Source: Pseudomonadota bacterium (lineage in GTDB: Bacteria; Pseudomonadota; Gammaproteobacteria; Burkholderiales; Sulfuricellaceae). From it: 48,914 nt of DNA. Below, piece after piece: positions 39,280 to 47,362 of this stretch. A model generated the notes under the pieces. It searched no databases. It was not told the DNA's origin and worked only from the letters and a program-made list of their open reading frames with translations. The DNA lies in NCBI GenBank assembly GCA_021792335.1, contig JAJYUW010000004.1, positions 1 through 48,914 on the forward strand, in the 5' to 3' direction. The stretch's first letter is position 1, and each line of letters starts with the position of its first letter. Made by a program: the position numbers and the translations under genes.

Positions 39280-39287
39280 TTCTCAAG

Positions 39288-40190
39288 ATGAATCACGCCA
39301 CCCTGCGCATGGCCTACTTGTCGATTGCTACCTCGATCGCGACGATGGGGCTGAAATTCGGCGCCTATTTCCTCACCGGTTCGGTGAGCCTGCTTTCGGA
39401 TGCCGTCGAGTCGCTGGTCAACCTCAGCGCCGGCCTGATCGCCCTGGCGGCGCTGATGATCGCTGCGCGCCCGGCGGATGTCGGCCACGCCTACGGCCAC
39501 GACAAGGTGGAGTATTTTTCCAGCGGCGCCGAAGGCGCGCTGATTCTGGTGGCGGCGGTATCCATTATTTACGCGGCGGTGGAGCGTTTTCTTCATCCCG
39601 CCCCGCTGGAAAACCTCGGCCTTGGCCTGACGGTGTCTTTGCTGGCGGCGGCGCTCAATTTCGCCACGGCGCGGGCGATGCTCAAGGTGGGGTACAAGTA
39701 CGACAGCATTACACTGGAAGCCGACGCCAAACACTTGCTGACCGATGTCTGGACTTCGGCGGGGGTGGTGGCGGGCTTGGGGGTGGTGATGTTCGCGCCG
39801 CCTTCGTGGCAGATTCTCGATCCATTGATGGCGGTGGCGGTGGGACTCCACATCATCGTCACCGGGATCCACCTGCTGCGGCGCTCCTGGAGCGGGCTGA
39901 TGGATGCCGCCCTGCCGGCCGACGAAGTGGCGCAGATCGAGGCGGAAATCAACAAATTATTGCCTTCCGGCACTTCCTTCCATGACCTGCGCACCAGAAA
40001 ATCCGGTCCGCGCCGCTTCATCGACTTTCATCTGCTGGTGCCGGGAGAAAGCTCGGTGAACCAGGCGCACGTCCTGTGCGACCAGATCGAGGATGCGCTT
40101 GAACAGGCCCTGCCCAATACCGCGGTGACGATCCATGTCGAGCCGCGCGAAACCCATACACCCTTTCAATCACCTGAACAGCAGATGTGA
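39288..40190 (+). CDS. cation diffusion facilitator family transporter
   Basis: A 300-residue CDF exporter (start MNHATLRMAYLSIATS at 39288; upstream frame only translates the repeat). Six membrane helices; site A metal ligands in SLLSDAVESLVN and EADAKHLLTDVWTSAG (HxxxD), the conserved GHAYGHDKVEYFSS loop between TM2 and TM3, then the cytoplasmic ferredoxin-like domain (about 205-290; RFIDFHLLVPGESSVNQAHV, VTIHVEPRETH). It exports Fe2+, Zn2+ or a related divalent metal by proton antiport; the specificity cannot be read with certainty. There is no proper ribosome binding site: only CTCAAG, with the repeat right next to it. Confidence 0.92.
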   Translation: MNHATLRMAYLSIATSIATMGLKFGAYFLTGSVSLLSDAVESLVNLSAGLIALAALMIAARPADVGHAYGHDKVEYFSSGAEGALILVAAVSIIYAAVERFLHPAPLENLGLGLTVSLLAAALNFATARAMLKVGYKYDSITLEADAKHLLTDVWTSAGVVAGLGVVMFAPPSWQILDPLMAVAVGLHIIVTGIHLLRRSWSGLMDAALPADEVAQIEAEINKLLPSGTSFHDLRTRKSGPRRFIDFHLLVPGESSVNQAHVLCDQIEDALEQALPNTAVTIHVEPRETHTPFQSPEQQM

Positions 40191-40197
40191 GGTTCTC

Positions 40198-40929
40198 ATG
40201 TTCCACGAAATGCCCCAATTTGAACGCGCCCGCATCCTCCTTGGAGAGGATGGACTGAGAAACTTGAGCGGGCGGCACGTATTTGTGGCCGGGCTGGGCG
40301 GCGTCGGCTCCTGGTGTGCCGAAGCTCTGGCACGGGCCGGAATCGGGCGGCTTACCCTGCTCGATCATGACGTGGTGGCGCCTTCCAACATCAATCGCCA
40401 GCTGCCGGCACTGCTTTCCACCGTGGGGCAGTCCAAGGCCAGGCTGATGGCCTTGCGCATCCATGACATCAATCCCGAGTGCAAGCTGAAGGTGCAGCGG
40501 GAATTTCTCAAAAGCGACAACGTCAACGAACTGGTGCCGGAGGATTGCGATTACGTGGTGGACGCGATCGATTCGCTGGCGTGCAAGGTGGCGCTGGTGG
40601 GGGAGAGCGTGAAGCGCGGCCTGAAAGTGGCATCCAGCATGGGCGCGGGCAACCGCCTCGACCCTGGCCGGATCAAGATCGCCGATATCGGCAAGACCGA
40701 GATGTGCCCGCTGGCGCGCCAGATGCGCAAGCGCCTGCAGCGCCATTACGGCATCCGCAAGGGTATCCTGACGGTGTATTCCGACGAACAACCGAGCGAC
40801 CCGCTGCCGCCCCAGCCGGTGGATGGGCCGGGGCGGCCACGCGCGATCAACGGCACCATCAGCTACATGCCGCCGCTGTTCGGTTTCATGCTGGCGGGGG
40901 CGGTGATTCAGCGACTGCTTGAGGATTGA
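40198..40929 (+). CDS. tcdA: tRNA threonylcarbamoyladenosine dehydratase
   Basis: A 243-residue ThiF/MoeB/E1-like enzyme that adenylates and cyclises t6A37 in tRNA (ct6A). ATP-binding GLGGVGSWCAEALARAGIG, LLDHDVVAPSNINRQLPALL, DYVVDAIDSLACKVAL and SSMGAGNRLDPGRIKIADIG with the KTEMCPLARQMRKRL and GILTVYSDEQP block identify CsdL/TcdA rather than ThiF or MoeB. Start at 40198 (MFHEMPQFERARIL) with GAGG 6 bases upstream, 7 bases after the CDF stop. Confidence 0.93.
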   Translation: MFHEMPQFERARILLGEDGLRNLSGRHVFVAGLGGVGSWCAEALARAGIGRLTLLDHDVVAPSNINRQLPALLSTVGQSKARLMALRIHDINPECKLKVQREFLKSDNVNELVPEDCDYVVDAIDSLACKVALVGESVKRGLKVASSMGAGNRLDPGRIKIADIGKTEMCPLARQMRKRLQRHYGIRKGILTVYSDEQPSDPLPPQPVDGPGRPRAINGTISYMPPLFGFMLAGAVIQRLLED

Positions 40930-40981
40930 GTTTGCTCTTCGCCGGCGATACCCGGCGATGTATTTATGTATAATTATTAGC

Positions 40982-42070
40982 ATGTTCCATATCGTGCGTC
41001 TATTCTTCCGGCTGATGCCTATCCTTCTGCTTGCGGCCTGTTCCGTGGCACCGCAGCAGGGCGGAAAAACCTTGAAGGATCCCTTGATCTGGCCGCAGCC
41101 GCCCGATCAACCCCGCTTTGCTTACGAAACCGTGCTGCGTTCGCCCGCGGATATCGTCGTCGAAACCGAGCAGGAGCGCTTGCGGCGGACACTGACAGGC
41201 ACTGCGGTGTCTGACCGGCCGGTATTCGAGAAACCCGCCGCCATCGTGGCCCGGAAAGGCCGCATTTACGTTGCCGACATCGATACGCATTCGATCGTTG
41301 TGTTCGACGTGCCCCGCCGCAGGCTGTTCCGCTTCGGTTTGCGTGAATCCGGCGCGCTGCTCAAACCATCGGGACTCGCGCTGGATGCGGAGATGAATGT
41401 CTATGTGGCCGACGTCAAGCTGCGCCAGGTGCTGGTGTACGACAGCCTCGGACTGTTCCTGCGGGCGGTGGGCGGCCCGGAAGATCTGGAGCGGCCGACC
41501 GGCGTGGCGGTGAGCCGCGATGGCGAACGCATATACGCCATCGATCGCTCGGATAGCGAGAGCGACAACAACCGTGTGGTCGTCTACGACAAGGCGGGAA
41601 AAAAACTGAAGGTTATCGGCGCCAGCGGCAGACGTGAGGGCCAGTTCAACATTCCGCTGCAAGGCGCGGTCGCCCCGGATGGTACGCTTTACGTGCTTGA
41701 TTCAGGCAATTTCCGGGTCCAGGCCTTCGATCGCGATGGCAAATTCTTGCTCGCCTTCGGCCGTCCCGGCGCAAACCTCGGCAATCTGGCGCGGCCGCGC
41801 GGCATCGCCGTTGATGACGAGGGAAATATTTATGTCACTGACGCCAGTTTCAATAACTTTCAGATTTTCAATCCCGCCGGACAGTTGTTGCTGGCCATCG
41901 GCCAGCCTGGCCGCGACAGTAAGCCGGGGCGGTATGGCCTGTTAAACGGCATCGCCGTGGATGAAACCGGGCGTGTGTATGTGGTGGATCAGTTGTTCAA
42001 CAAGGTAGAAGTTTTCCGGCGCTTAAGCGACAGCGAGGGGCAGCTGATGCTGCAGCAGTCCGAACGATGA
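40982..42070 (+). CDS. NHL-repeat beta-propeller lipoprotein
   Basis: A 362-residue lipoprotein: signal peptide MFHIVRLFFRLMPILLLAAC with lipobox LAAC (Cys20), then an eight-to-nine-strand-set NHL propeller. Repeats such as FEKPAAIVARKGRIYVADID, KPSGLALDAEMNVYVADVK, RPTGVAVSRDGERIYAIDR, NIPLQGAVAPDGTLYVLDSG, RPRGIAVDDEGNIYVTDAS and LLNGIAVDETGRVYVVDQLF are plain to see. It should stand in the periplasm attached to a membrane. No ribosome binding site; TATAAT at 40969-40974 ends 8 bases before the ATG, so the mRNA could be leaderless. Next to two multiheme cytochromes, a common association in metal- or sulfur-oxidising bacteria, so a role in their electron-transfer complex is possible. Confidence 0.85.
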   Translation: MFHIVRLFFRLMPILLLAACSVAPQQGGKTLKDPLIWPQPPDQPRFAYETVLRSPADIVVETEQERLRRTLTGTAVSDRPVFEKPAAIVARKGRIYVADIDTHSIVVFDVPRRRLFRFGLRESGALLKPSGLALDAEMNVYVADVKLRQVLVYDSLGLFLRAVGGPEDLERPTGVAVSRDGERIYAIDRSDSESDNNRVVVYDKAGKKLKVIGASGRREGQFNIPLQGAVAPDGTLYVLDSGNFRVQAFDRDGKFLLAFGRPGANLGNLARPRGIAVDDEGNIYVTDASFNNFQIFNPAGQLLLAIGQPGRDSKPGRYGLLNGIAVDETGRVYVVDQLFNKVEVFRRLSDSEGQLMLQQSER

Positions 42071-42080
42071 GGCTCAAGGC

Positions 42081-42232
42081 TTTAACAGGCTGTTGAAATT
42101 CGCCTGGAATGCCCTTCGATACGCGCTTCGCGCTACTCAGGGCGAACGGTAATGTATTGATTCCGTTCGTGCTGAGTAGGCGGCTTTGCCGCCGTATCGA
42201 AGCGCAATGAGCCGTTTTCAACGGCCTGTTAA
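42081..42232. mobile_element. MITE-like 152-bp element, copy 2
   Basis: Starts TTTAACAGGCTGTTGAAA and ends TTTTCAACGGCCTGTTAA, terminal inverted repeats that pair better than those of copy 1 (17020-17171). Same length, same orientation, about ten differences. Lies 10 bases after the NHL lipoprotein stop. Confidence 0.85.
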
Positions 42233-42324
42233 TGAATTAATTTTTAAATTATTACGCCAACATTTTTTCTGCTATTATTATTTTTTGTATAGTGTCAGTA
42301 TATTACAAAAGAGGATATGCATAT

Positions 42325-43233
42325 ATGAATATCTTGAAAATCGTTTCGGCGGCGGCTTTACTCATCCTGGGATCGGGGCATGCCTACGCTGACGGCGATC
42401 TGCCTACAAAATTCCTGAACCAGGGCACCATCGGCAATACGCGCCATAACCTGACCCAGCGTCAGACTGCCGGCGGCGGCCCCAGCGGGCAGAACATGGA
42501 CCCGTACCGCAACGACTACGAAGAGGTCTGTGTCTACTGCCACACGCCTCATGGTTCAGCCACGTCTGTGAGTTTGCCGCTGTGGAACCGCACCATGAAG
42601 GCGACCTCGTATACGACATACAGCCAGCTCGGCACCACCACCCTGACGCAGCCGGTTTCGCAGCCGGGGATCAACTCCTTGTCCTGTCTCTCCTGCCACG
42701 ATGGCCAGACGGCGCTCGACTCTATCATCAACATGCCCGGTTCGGGACGGTATCAGGCCAGCCAGGAAACATCGCAGGACCTCGTATTCCTCAATGCATG
42801 GAACAATACACGGGGTCCGGACGCCACGGTGCACGGGGGATTGAAGATGGGCGAGTGCCTGTATTGCCACACGCCCAACGGATTTGTTGGTGCTGGCGCT
42901 CCCGATTTCACTATTGCTGCGATTGGTACCGACCTGCGCAACGATCACCCGGTGGGTATCGTCTATCCGCCAATCAACGGCCCGGGTACCGATTTCAACA
43001 CGCCGATAGGGGTAAAAGGCACTACCCGCTATTTCGACTTGAATGGTAACAGCGCAATGGATAGCGGCGATGTACGCTTATATGACACGGGAGGCTTGGT
43101 GAAAGTGGAGTGCGCTTCCTGCCACGATCCGCATGGAGTGCCTACGGCTGGCCCCGGTTCCACGTTCAGGCCGACGTTTTTGCGTGTGACCAATTCCGGC
43201 AGTGCGCTTTGCCTGACTTGCCATGTCAAGTAA
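42325..43233 (+). CDS. pentaheme c-type cytochrome 1 (doubled CXXCH type)
   Basis: A 302-residue exported cytochrome: signal peptide (MNILKIVSAAALLILGSGHA, cleavage after AYA), five heme-binding motifs CVYCH, CLSCH, CLYCH, CASCH and CLTCH, with the hallmark CHTP after motifs 1 and 3, CHDGQTALDSI after motif 2 and CHDPHGVP after motif 4 (doubled CXXCH family, related to NapC/Nrf-like small multihemes). GAGG is 11 bases before the ATG. Very similar to the second gene at 43707. Periplasmic electron transfer is expected; the partner and substrate are unknown. Confidence 0.92.
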   Translation: MNILKIVSAAALLILGSGHAYADGDLPTKFLNQGTIGNTRHNLTQRQTAGGGPSGQNMDPYRNDYEEVCVYCHTPHGSATSVSLPLWNRTMKATSYTTYSQLGTTTLTQPVSQPGINSLSCLSCHDGQTALDSIINMPGSGRYQASQETSQDLVFLNAWNNTRGPDATVHGGLKMGECLYCHTPNGFVGAGAPDFTIAAIGTDLRNDHPVGIVYPPINGPGTDFNTPIGVKGTTRYFDLNGNSAMDSGDVRLYDTGGLVKVECASCHDPHGVPTAGPGSTFRPTFLRVTNSGSALCLTCHVK

Positions 43234-43303
43234 AGTGAGGGGCGGGCTATCTTATTGCCCGTTCCGACGGAACCAGGTTATTGCCTATTTTAAGGATAAA
43301 AAT

Positions 43304-43328
43304 ACCGGCTTTAGCCGGTTGGTTTTTG
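43304..43328 (+). terminator. probable terminator after cytochrome 1
   Basis: ACCGGC-TTTA-GCCGGT, a perfect 6-bp stem (7 with the inner T/A), followed by TGGTTTTTGG. The tail is short on T but U-rich enough. The TTTA loop is shared with the hairpins just downstream. Confidence 0.45.
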
Positions 43329-43342
43329 GCTTGCTGTTTTAA

Positions 43343-43446
43343 AGAACCGCATCGCGCTGATTCCCGCTTTAGTCTCGGGGCAGAGGGCTTCAGTCTTCTG
43401 CAACCAGCCTGCTTTAGCAGGTGGTAAGTTCAGTTCTGCCGGTTCT
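43343..43446. ncRNA. candidate multi-branched structured element
   Basis: AGAACCG (43343-43349) and CGGTTCT (43440-43446) are exact complements that would close a loop holding three hairpins: CCCG/CGGG around CTTTAGTCT, GCAGAGG-type stem around CTTCAGT (43380-43401), and ACCAGCCTGC-TTTA-GCAGGTGGT (43403-43424). The loops share a CTTTAG/CTTCAG word. It could be an RNA, or an end-structure of an IS200/IS605-type or REP-type element. No family was recognised. Confidence 0.35.
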
Positions 43447-43706
43447 CCAACAGCGCAACAACAGGGAGCGGCTCACATTTTGCGGGCGTTGCAATGTCAG
43501 GGTTGAGAACCACGTCTTGCCAGAAATGGTCGCCCGCCCCCTCGCTTTTGCACCCCCGTAGCGAACAAATCAGCCCCGCAATGGACCTTTTGTAACAGGC
43601 TCATTGCATACTGTTTTCCGCGATTACTCAAAGTGCAAAGATATTTTTCTACGGCCATTCAATAATTGCTCTTTGTGCGTTTCGAGCGCACAGAGGGTGT
43701 ACGTGT

Positions 43707-44615
43707 ATGAATATATTGAAAATCATTTCGGCGGCGGCTGTGCTCATCCTGGGTTCTGGTCACGCCTACGCTGCCGGCGATTTGCCTACAAAATTCTCGA
43801 ACCAGGGCAGCATCAGCAATACGCGCCATAACATGACGCAGCGCCAGGAATCCGGCGGCGGTCCCAGCGGGGCGATCATGGACCCGTACCGCAATGACTA
43901 CGAAGATGTCTGTATCTACTGCCACACGCCGAATGACGTAGTCACGGCGGTGGGTTTGCCGCTGTGGAACCGCACCATGAAGGTGACCACATATACCACT
44001 TACAACCAGCTCGGCACCGCCAGCCTGACGCAGCCGGTTTCGCAGCCGGGATTGAATTCCTTGTTGTGCCTGTCATGCCACGACGGTCAGACGGCGGTCG
44101 ACTCTATCATCAGCATGCCCGGTTCGGGGCGGTATCAGGTCAGCCAGGAAACATCACAGGACAATGCATTCCTCGATACATGGAACAATACGCGGGGTCC
44201 GGACGCTACGGTGCATGGGGGATTGAAGATGGGCGAGTGCCTGGTTTGCCACTCCCCTGGCACGTTCGTTGGCGCTAGCGCCCCCGATTTCAGGATTGCC
44301 ATGATAGGCACCGACCTGCGCAACGATCACCCGGTGGGGGTCGCTTTTCCGCAGGTCAATGGCCCGGGCACAAACTTCAACACGCCGTGGGGGGTTGAAG
44401 GCACGACCCGCTATTTCGACTCGAATGGCAACGGCACAATGGATAGCGGCGATGTGCGCTTGTATGACACGGGGGGCTCCGCGAAAGTGGAGTGCGGTTC
44501 CTGCCACGATCCGCATGGAGTGCCTTCGGCTGGCCCCGGTTCTACGTTCAAACCGACGTTTTTGCGTGTAGCCAATTTCGGTAGCGCGCTATGCCTTACT
44601 TGCCATATCAAGTAA
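43707..44615 (+). CDS. pentaheme c-type cytochrome 2 (tandem paralogue)
   Basis: A 302-residue copy of the previous gene: same signal peptide (MNILKIISAAAVLILGSGHA), same heme spacing with CIYCH, CLSCH, CLVCH, CGSCH and CLTCH, and long shared stretches such as GGLKMGECL, GTDLRNDHPVG and DSGDVRLYDTGG. Differences fall mostly between the hemes (CHTPND and CHSPGT in place of CHTPHG and CHTPNG). GAGGG lies 10 bases before the ATG. Intact, so the duplication is kept under selection or is recent. Separated by a 473-bp spacer with its own signals, so it is probably expressed independently. Confidence 0.92.
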   Translation: MNILKIISAAAVLILGSGHAYAAGDLPTKFSNQGSISNTRHNMTQRQESGGGPSGAIMDPYRNDYEDVCIYCHTPNDVVTAVGLPLWNRTMKVTTYTTYNQLGTASLTQPVSQPGLNSLLCLSCHDGQTAVDSIISMPGSGRYQVSQETSQDNAFLDTWNNTRGPDATVHGGLKMGECLVCHSPGTFVGASAPDFRIAMIGTDLRNDHPVGVAFPQVNGPGTNFNTPWGVEGTTRYFDSNGNGTMDSGDVRLYDTGGSAKVECGSCHDPHGVPSAGPGSTFKPTFLRVANFGSALCLTCHIK

Positions 44616-44852
44616 GGGGCTATCTCTTAGTTCGTGCCGATAGACCCCGATGCGGTGATGGCAGCCGATATCGCCGCGCAGGCCTCGACCCGCGCCCTGC
44701 TCCTTCCTTCACTACCCATTTTCCTAAAAACGGTTATGATATTCGTACCGTGCGTGTGTCTCCGTGGCATTCGGAAGTTTCCGCTGCCATGATCTGTGCG
44801 CATGGGCTAAACTGTGGCGGATGTGGCGTAACCAGCCTCCTGGATATGTAAA

Positions 44853-45794
44853 TTGAACCTTGCGATCATTCTTGACCCTCTTGAGTCCCTGAAAACCTAC
44901 AAGGATTCCACCTATGCCATCATGCGCGAGGCCCACAGTCGAGGCCATGCCTTGTTCGTGCTGGAGCAGCGGGAACTGATTCTGGCAGAGGGCCGGGTAA
45001 GGGTGCATGCACGCAGGCTCGACCTCATCGACAACGATTTGCGCTGGTACACATTGGAGGAACCGGGCTGGCATGCCCTGACTGATTTCGATGTCACGCT
45101 GATGCGCAAAGACCCGCCCTTCGACATGGAGTATATTTACAGCACCTACCTGCTGGAGCTGGCGCAAGCCCAGGGCGCGCGCATCCTCAACCGGCCCGAG
45201 GCGGTGCGGGATTTCAACGAGAAGCTCTCCACCGCGAAGTTTCCGCAGTTCATGCCGCCCACGCTGGTCACGCGGCAGGAAGACCTGATCCGCGATTTCA
45301 TCGAGAAACACGGCGACATCATCCTCAAACCCCTGGATGCCATGGGCGGCAGCGGTGTATTTCGCATTCAGCGCCATGACCCCAACCTGAACGTGATCAT
45401 TGAAACCCTGACGCAACTGGGGGCCAGAACGGTCATGGCGCAACGCTACATTCCCGAGATTTCCCAGGGAGACAAGCGCATCCTGCTCATCGATGGCGAA
45501 GCGGTGCCCTACGCACTGGCGCGCATTCCGAAAGCGGGCGAAACCCGCGGCAATCTGGCGGCCGGTGGCAAGGGGGTGGCGCAGCCGCTCTCTGACCGGG
45601 ACCGGGAGATCGCCGCTGCGCTGGGGCCGAAGCTGCGCGAAGCGGGACTGTTTCTGGTCGGGCTGGACGTGATCGGCGACTGCCTCACCGAGATCAACGT
45701 CACCAGCCCGACCGGGATGCGGGAAATCGCCAGCCAGACCGGCTTCGACGTGGCGGGGATGTTCGTAAATGCGCTGGAGAGAGTATGTTCCTGA
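44853..45794 (+). CDS. gshB: glutathione synthetase
   Basis: A 313-residue ATP-grasp enzyme joining gamma-glutamylcysteine and glycine. Start is a TTG (NLAIILDPLESLKTYKDSTY follows) with GGA about 9 bases upstream; no ATG exists at this position. Signatures: DVTLMRKDPPFDMEYIYSTY, FPQFMPPTLVT, IILKPLDAMGGSGVFRI (glycine-rich ATP loop), VMAQRYIPEISQGDKRILLI, GEAVPYALARIP and LTEINVTSPTGMREI. Normal length. It overlaps the start of apbE (ATG at 45785 inside its last codons). The gshA gene, which is often just before gshB, is not in the window; the cytochrome genes lie there instead. Confidence 0.96.
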   Translation: MNLAIILDPLESLKTYKDSTYAIMREAHSRGHALFVLEQRELILAEGRVRVHARRLDLIDNDLRWYTLEEPGWHALTDFDVTLMRKDPPFDMEYIYSTYLLELAQAQGARILNRPEAVRDFNEKLSTAKFPQFMPPTLVTRQEDLIRDFIEKHGDIILKPLDAMGGSGVFRIQRHDPNLNVIIETLTQLGARTVMAQRYIPEISQGDKRILLIDGEAVPYALARIPKAGETRGNLAAGGKGVAQPLSDRDREIAAALGPKLREAGLFLVGLDVIGDCLTEINVTSPTGMREIASQTGFDVAGMFVNALERVCS

Positions 45795-46900
45795 GTTTTT
45801 TCACCGCAAAGACGCAAAGACGCGAAGATATGTTCTGGTCAATAAATCTCTGCGCCTTTGCGCCTTTGCGGTTAGGAATGTTTTTTGCCGTGGCCGCGAT
45901 TTTGGCCGGCTGTGCCAAGGAGCAGCCGGTTTACCGCGAACAGAGTTTTGTTTTCGGCACTATGGCAGAGGTCACTATTTACGGCGAGGAACCGGCGCGC
46001 GCCAAGGAGCTGGCGGGCAAGGTGCTGGCCGATTTCGATTTCCTTCACCGCACCTTGCACGCCTGGGAGCCGGGCTCCTTGTCGCGCATGAACTCGGTTT
46101 TCGCACAAAGTCCGGCAAAAGCGGCGATTGTGCCCAGCATGGTGCCTATCATTCGCGATGCCACCCGGCTTTCTGAAATGTCGGGCGGGCTGTTCAATCC
46201 GGCTATCGGGAAACTGGTTGCCCTGTGGGGGTTTCAGGGGGACGAGTTCCAGCCCGTGCGCCCCGATCCTGCCGAAATCGAGGCCTTGGTCAAGGCCAGT
46301 CCGCGCATGACCGACATCGTGGTTGAGGGTATTCTTTTCTACAGCAAAAATCCTGCCGTGCGGCTCGACCTCGGTGGCTATGCCAAGGGTTATGCCATCG
46401 ATATGACTGCGGCGTATTTGCGCGGGCAAGGTGTGAAGGGGGCGCTGATCAACATCGGCGGCAACATCATGGCGATCGGCAGCCGCGGCGGCCAGCCCTG
46501 GCGTGTGGGCGTGCAGCATCCGCGCAAGGCGGGCGCGATCGCCTCGCTGGAGCTTCACGACGGTGAGGCAATCGGTACGTCGGGTGATTACCAGCGCTAT
46601 TTCATGCTCGACGGCAAGCGCTATTGCCACATCATCGACCCGCGCACAGGCTATCCGGCTCAGGGCGTACAGGCGGTGACGGTAGTGGTTCCCAAGGGAG
46701 AAAAGGCCGGTACGCTATCCGATGTGGCCTCCAAGCCGGCCTTTATCGCCGGGGTCAAGGGTTGGCGCGAGGCGGCAAAAAACATGGGGGTGGAAAGTGC
46801 CATGCTGATTGACGAACAGGGCGAAATCCATCTGACGGCGGCGATGAAAAAGCGCCTGGAATTTCAGGATAAAAACGTGATATTGCATGAAGTTCCCTGA
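45785..46900 (+). CDS. apbE: FAD:protein FMN transferase, lipoprotein type
   Basis: A 371-residue ApbE, which attaches FMN to periplasmic domains of electron-transport proteins such as Rnf or Nqr. Core: EQSFVFGTMAEVTIYG, FLHRTLHAWEPGSLSRMN, LFNPAIGKLVALWGF, VRLDLGGYAKGYAIDM, ALINIGGNIMAIG, EAIGTSGDYQRYFMLDGKRY and HIIDPRTGYP, all standard. Start is uncertain: ATG 45785 has GGAGAGAG just upstream and overlaps gshB; the next Mets are at 45830 and 45878. The region 45802-45874 is a repeat, so the n-region of the signal peptide (FFTAKTQRREDMFWSINLC) is repeat-derived, followed by FFAVAAILAGC with Cys at the lipobox. The enzyme would be a membrane-bound lipoprotein in the periplasm. Confidence 0.9.
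   Translation: MFLSFFTAKTQRREDMFWSINLCAFAPLRLGMFFAVAAILAGCAKEQPVYREQSFVFGTMAEVTIYGEEPARAKELAGKVLADFDFLHRTLHAWEPGSLSRMNSVFAQSPAKAAIVPSMVPIIRDATRLSEMSGGLFNPAIGKLVALWGFQGDEFQPVRPDPAEIEALVKASPRMTDIVVEGILFYSKNPAVRLDLGGYAKGYAIDMTAAYLRGQGVKGALINIGGNIMAIGSRGGQPWRVGVQHPRKAGAIASLELHDGEAIGTSGDYQRYFMLDGKRYCHIIDPRTGYPAQGVQAVTVVVPKGEKAGTLSDVASKPAFIAGVKGWREAAKNMGVESAMLIDEQGEIHLTAAMKKRLEFQDKNVILHEVP
45802..45874. repeat. long-arm inverted repeat (CGCAAAGACG type), inside the apbE 5' end
   Basis: CACCGCAAAGACGCAAAGAC then GCGAAG at the left, CTGCGCCTTTGCGCCTTTGC then GGTTA at the right, around a 24-bp centre. The shortest of the six elements. It overlaps the beginning of apbE and is read in frame. Confidence 0.8.
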
Positions 46901-46925
46901 CGTATACGGTAAAATCGCATTTTTG

Positions 46926-46945
46926 TTACCGGCAGGAGCCGGTAA
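46926..46945 (+). promoter_or_regulatory. hairpin with a ribosome-binding sequence in its loop before the EIIA gene
   Basis: TTACCGGC-AGGA-GCCGGTAA is a perfect 8-bp stem with AGGA in the loop, and AGGAG extends into the stem. It ends 9 bases before the ATG at 46955. The loop sequence may be too far (16 bases) to serve directly; stem opening could allow control of initiation. Confidence 0.4.
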
Positions 46946-46954
46946 GAATTTTCT

Positions 46955-47362
46955 ATGATCAGTATTCTAATCATCGCGCACGGGACCCTGGGAGAAAGCC
47001 TGATCCACTGTGCCAGCCATGTATTCGGCGGTCTCCCTCCGCAGCTGCGACAGTTGGGGGTGAACGTCCACGATGACCCCATTGCGCTGTTGCCCGAAGT
47101 GCAAGACCTGGTTTCCGAACTGGATGACGGCAGCGGAGTGCTGATCATGACCGATATTTATGGCGCCACGCCGAGCAATCTTGCCTGCCGCCTGATCGAG
47201 CCCGGCCGGGTGGAGTGCGTCGCCGGGGTTAATCTGCCGATGCTGGTGCGGGCGCTCACATACCGCAATGAAGCTCTGGAGACTGTCGCGGAAAAGGCAT
47301 TTTCCGGCGGCCGCGAAGGCGTGGCCCATGTCACCCGGGAGGCCTGCGATGATGGAGCGTGA
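46955..47362 (+). CDS. PTS EIIA component, mannose type
   Basis: A 135-residue EIIA-Man fold protein. Phosphorylation site His9 in LIIAHGTLGESLI; MTDIYGATPSNLACRLI, VAGVNLPMLVRALTYRNEAL are family blocks. It has no fused EIIB and no permease nearby, as in the regulatory PTS of betaproteobacteria where EIIA-Man, HPr and Enzyme I form a chain without sugar uptake, probably signalling to other processes. Its stop overlaps the HPr start, so translation is coupled. Start ATG follows the hairpin at 46926. Confidence 0.93.
   Translation: MISILIIAHGTLGESLIHCASHVFGGLPPQLRQLGVNVHDDPIALLPEVQDLVSELDDGSGVLIMTDIYGATPSNLACRLIEPGRVECVAGVNLPMLVRALTYRNEALETVAEKAFSGGREGVAHVTREACDDGA

Larger units (their letters stand above)
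43234..43706. other. spacer between the tandem cytochrome genes, 473 bp
   Basis: No gene. Contains a GGGCGGGC...GCCCGTTCC hairpin right after the first stop (43243-43264), the hairpin terminator at 43304, the branched structure at 43343-43446, and then an unremarkable stretch with the promoter of the second cytochrome. TGTGCGTTTCGAGCGCACA (43674-43692) is a hairpin 14 bases before the second ATG. Confidence 0.5.

Noticed and set aside
39102-39287. N-terminal extension of the cation diffusion facilitator (SPQRHRDTE ... LCLCASVVV)
   Set aside because: It only translates the inverted repeat at 39151-39279; the family starts at the ATG 39288.
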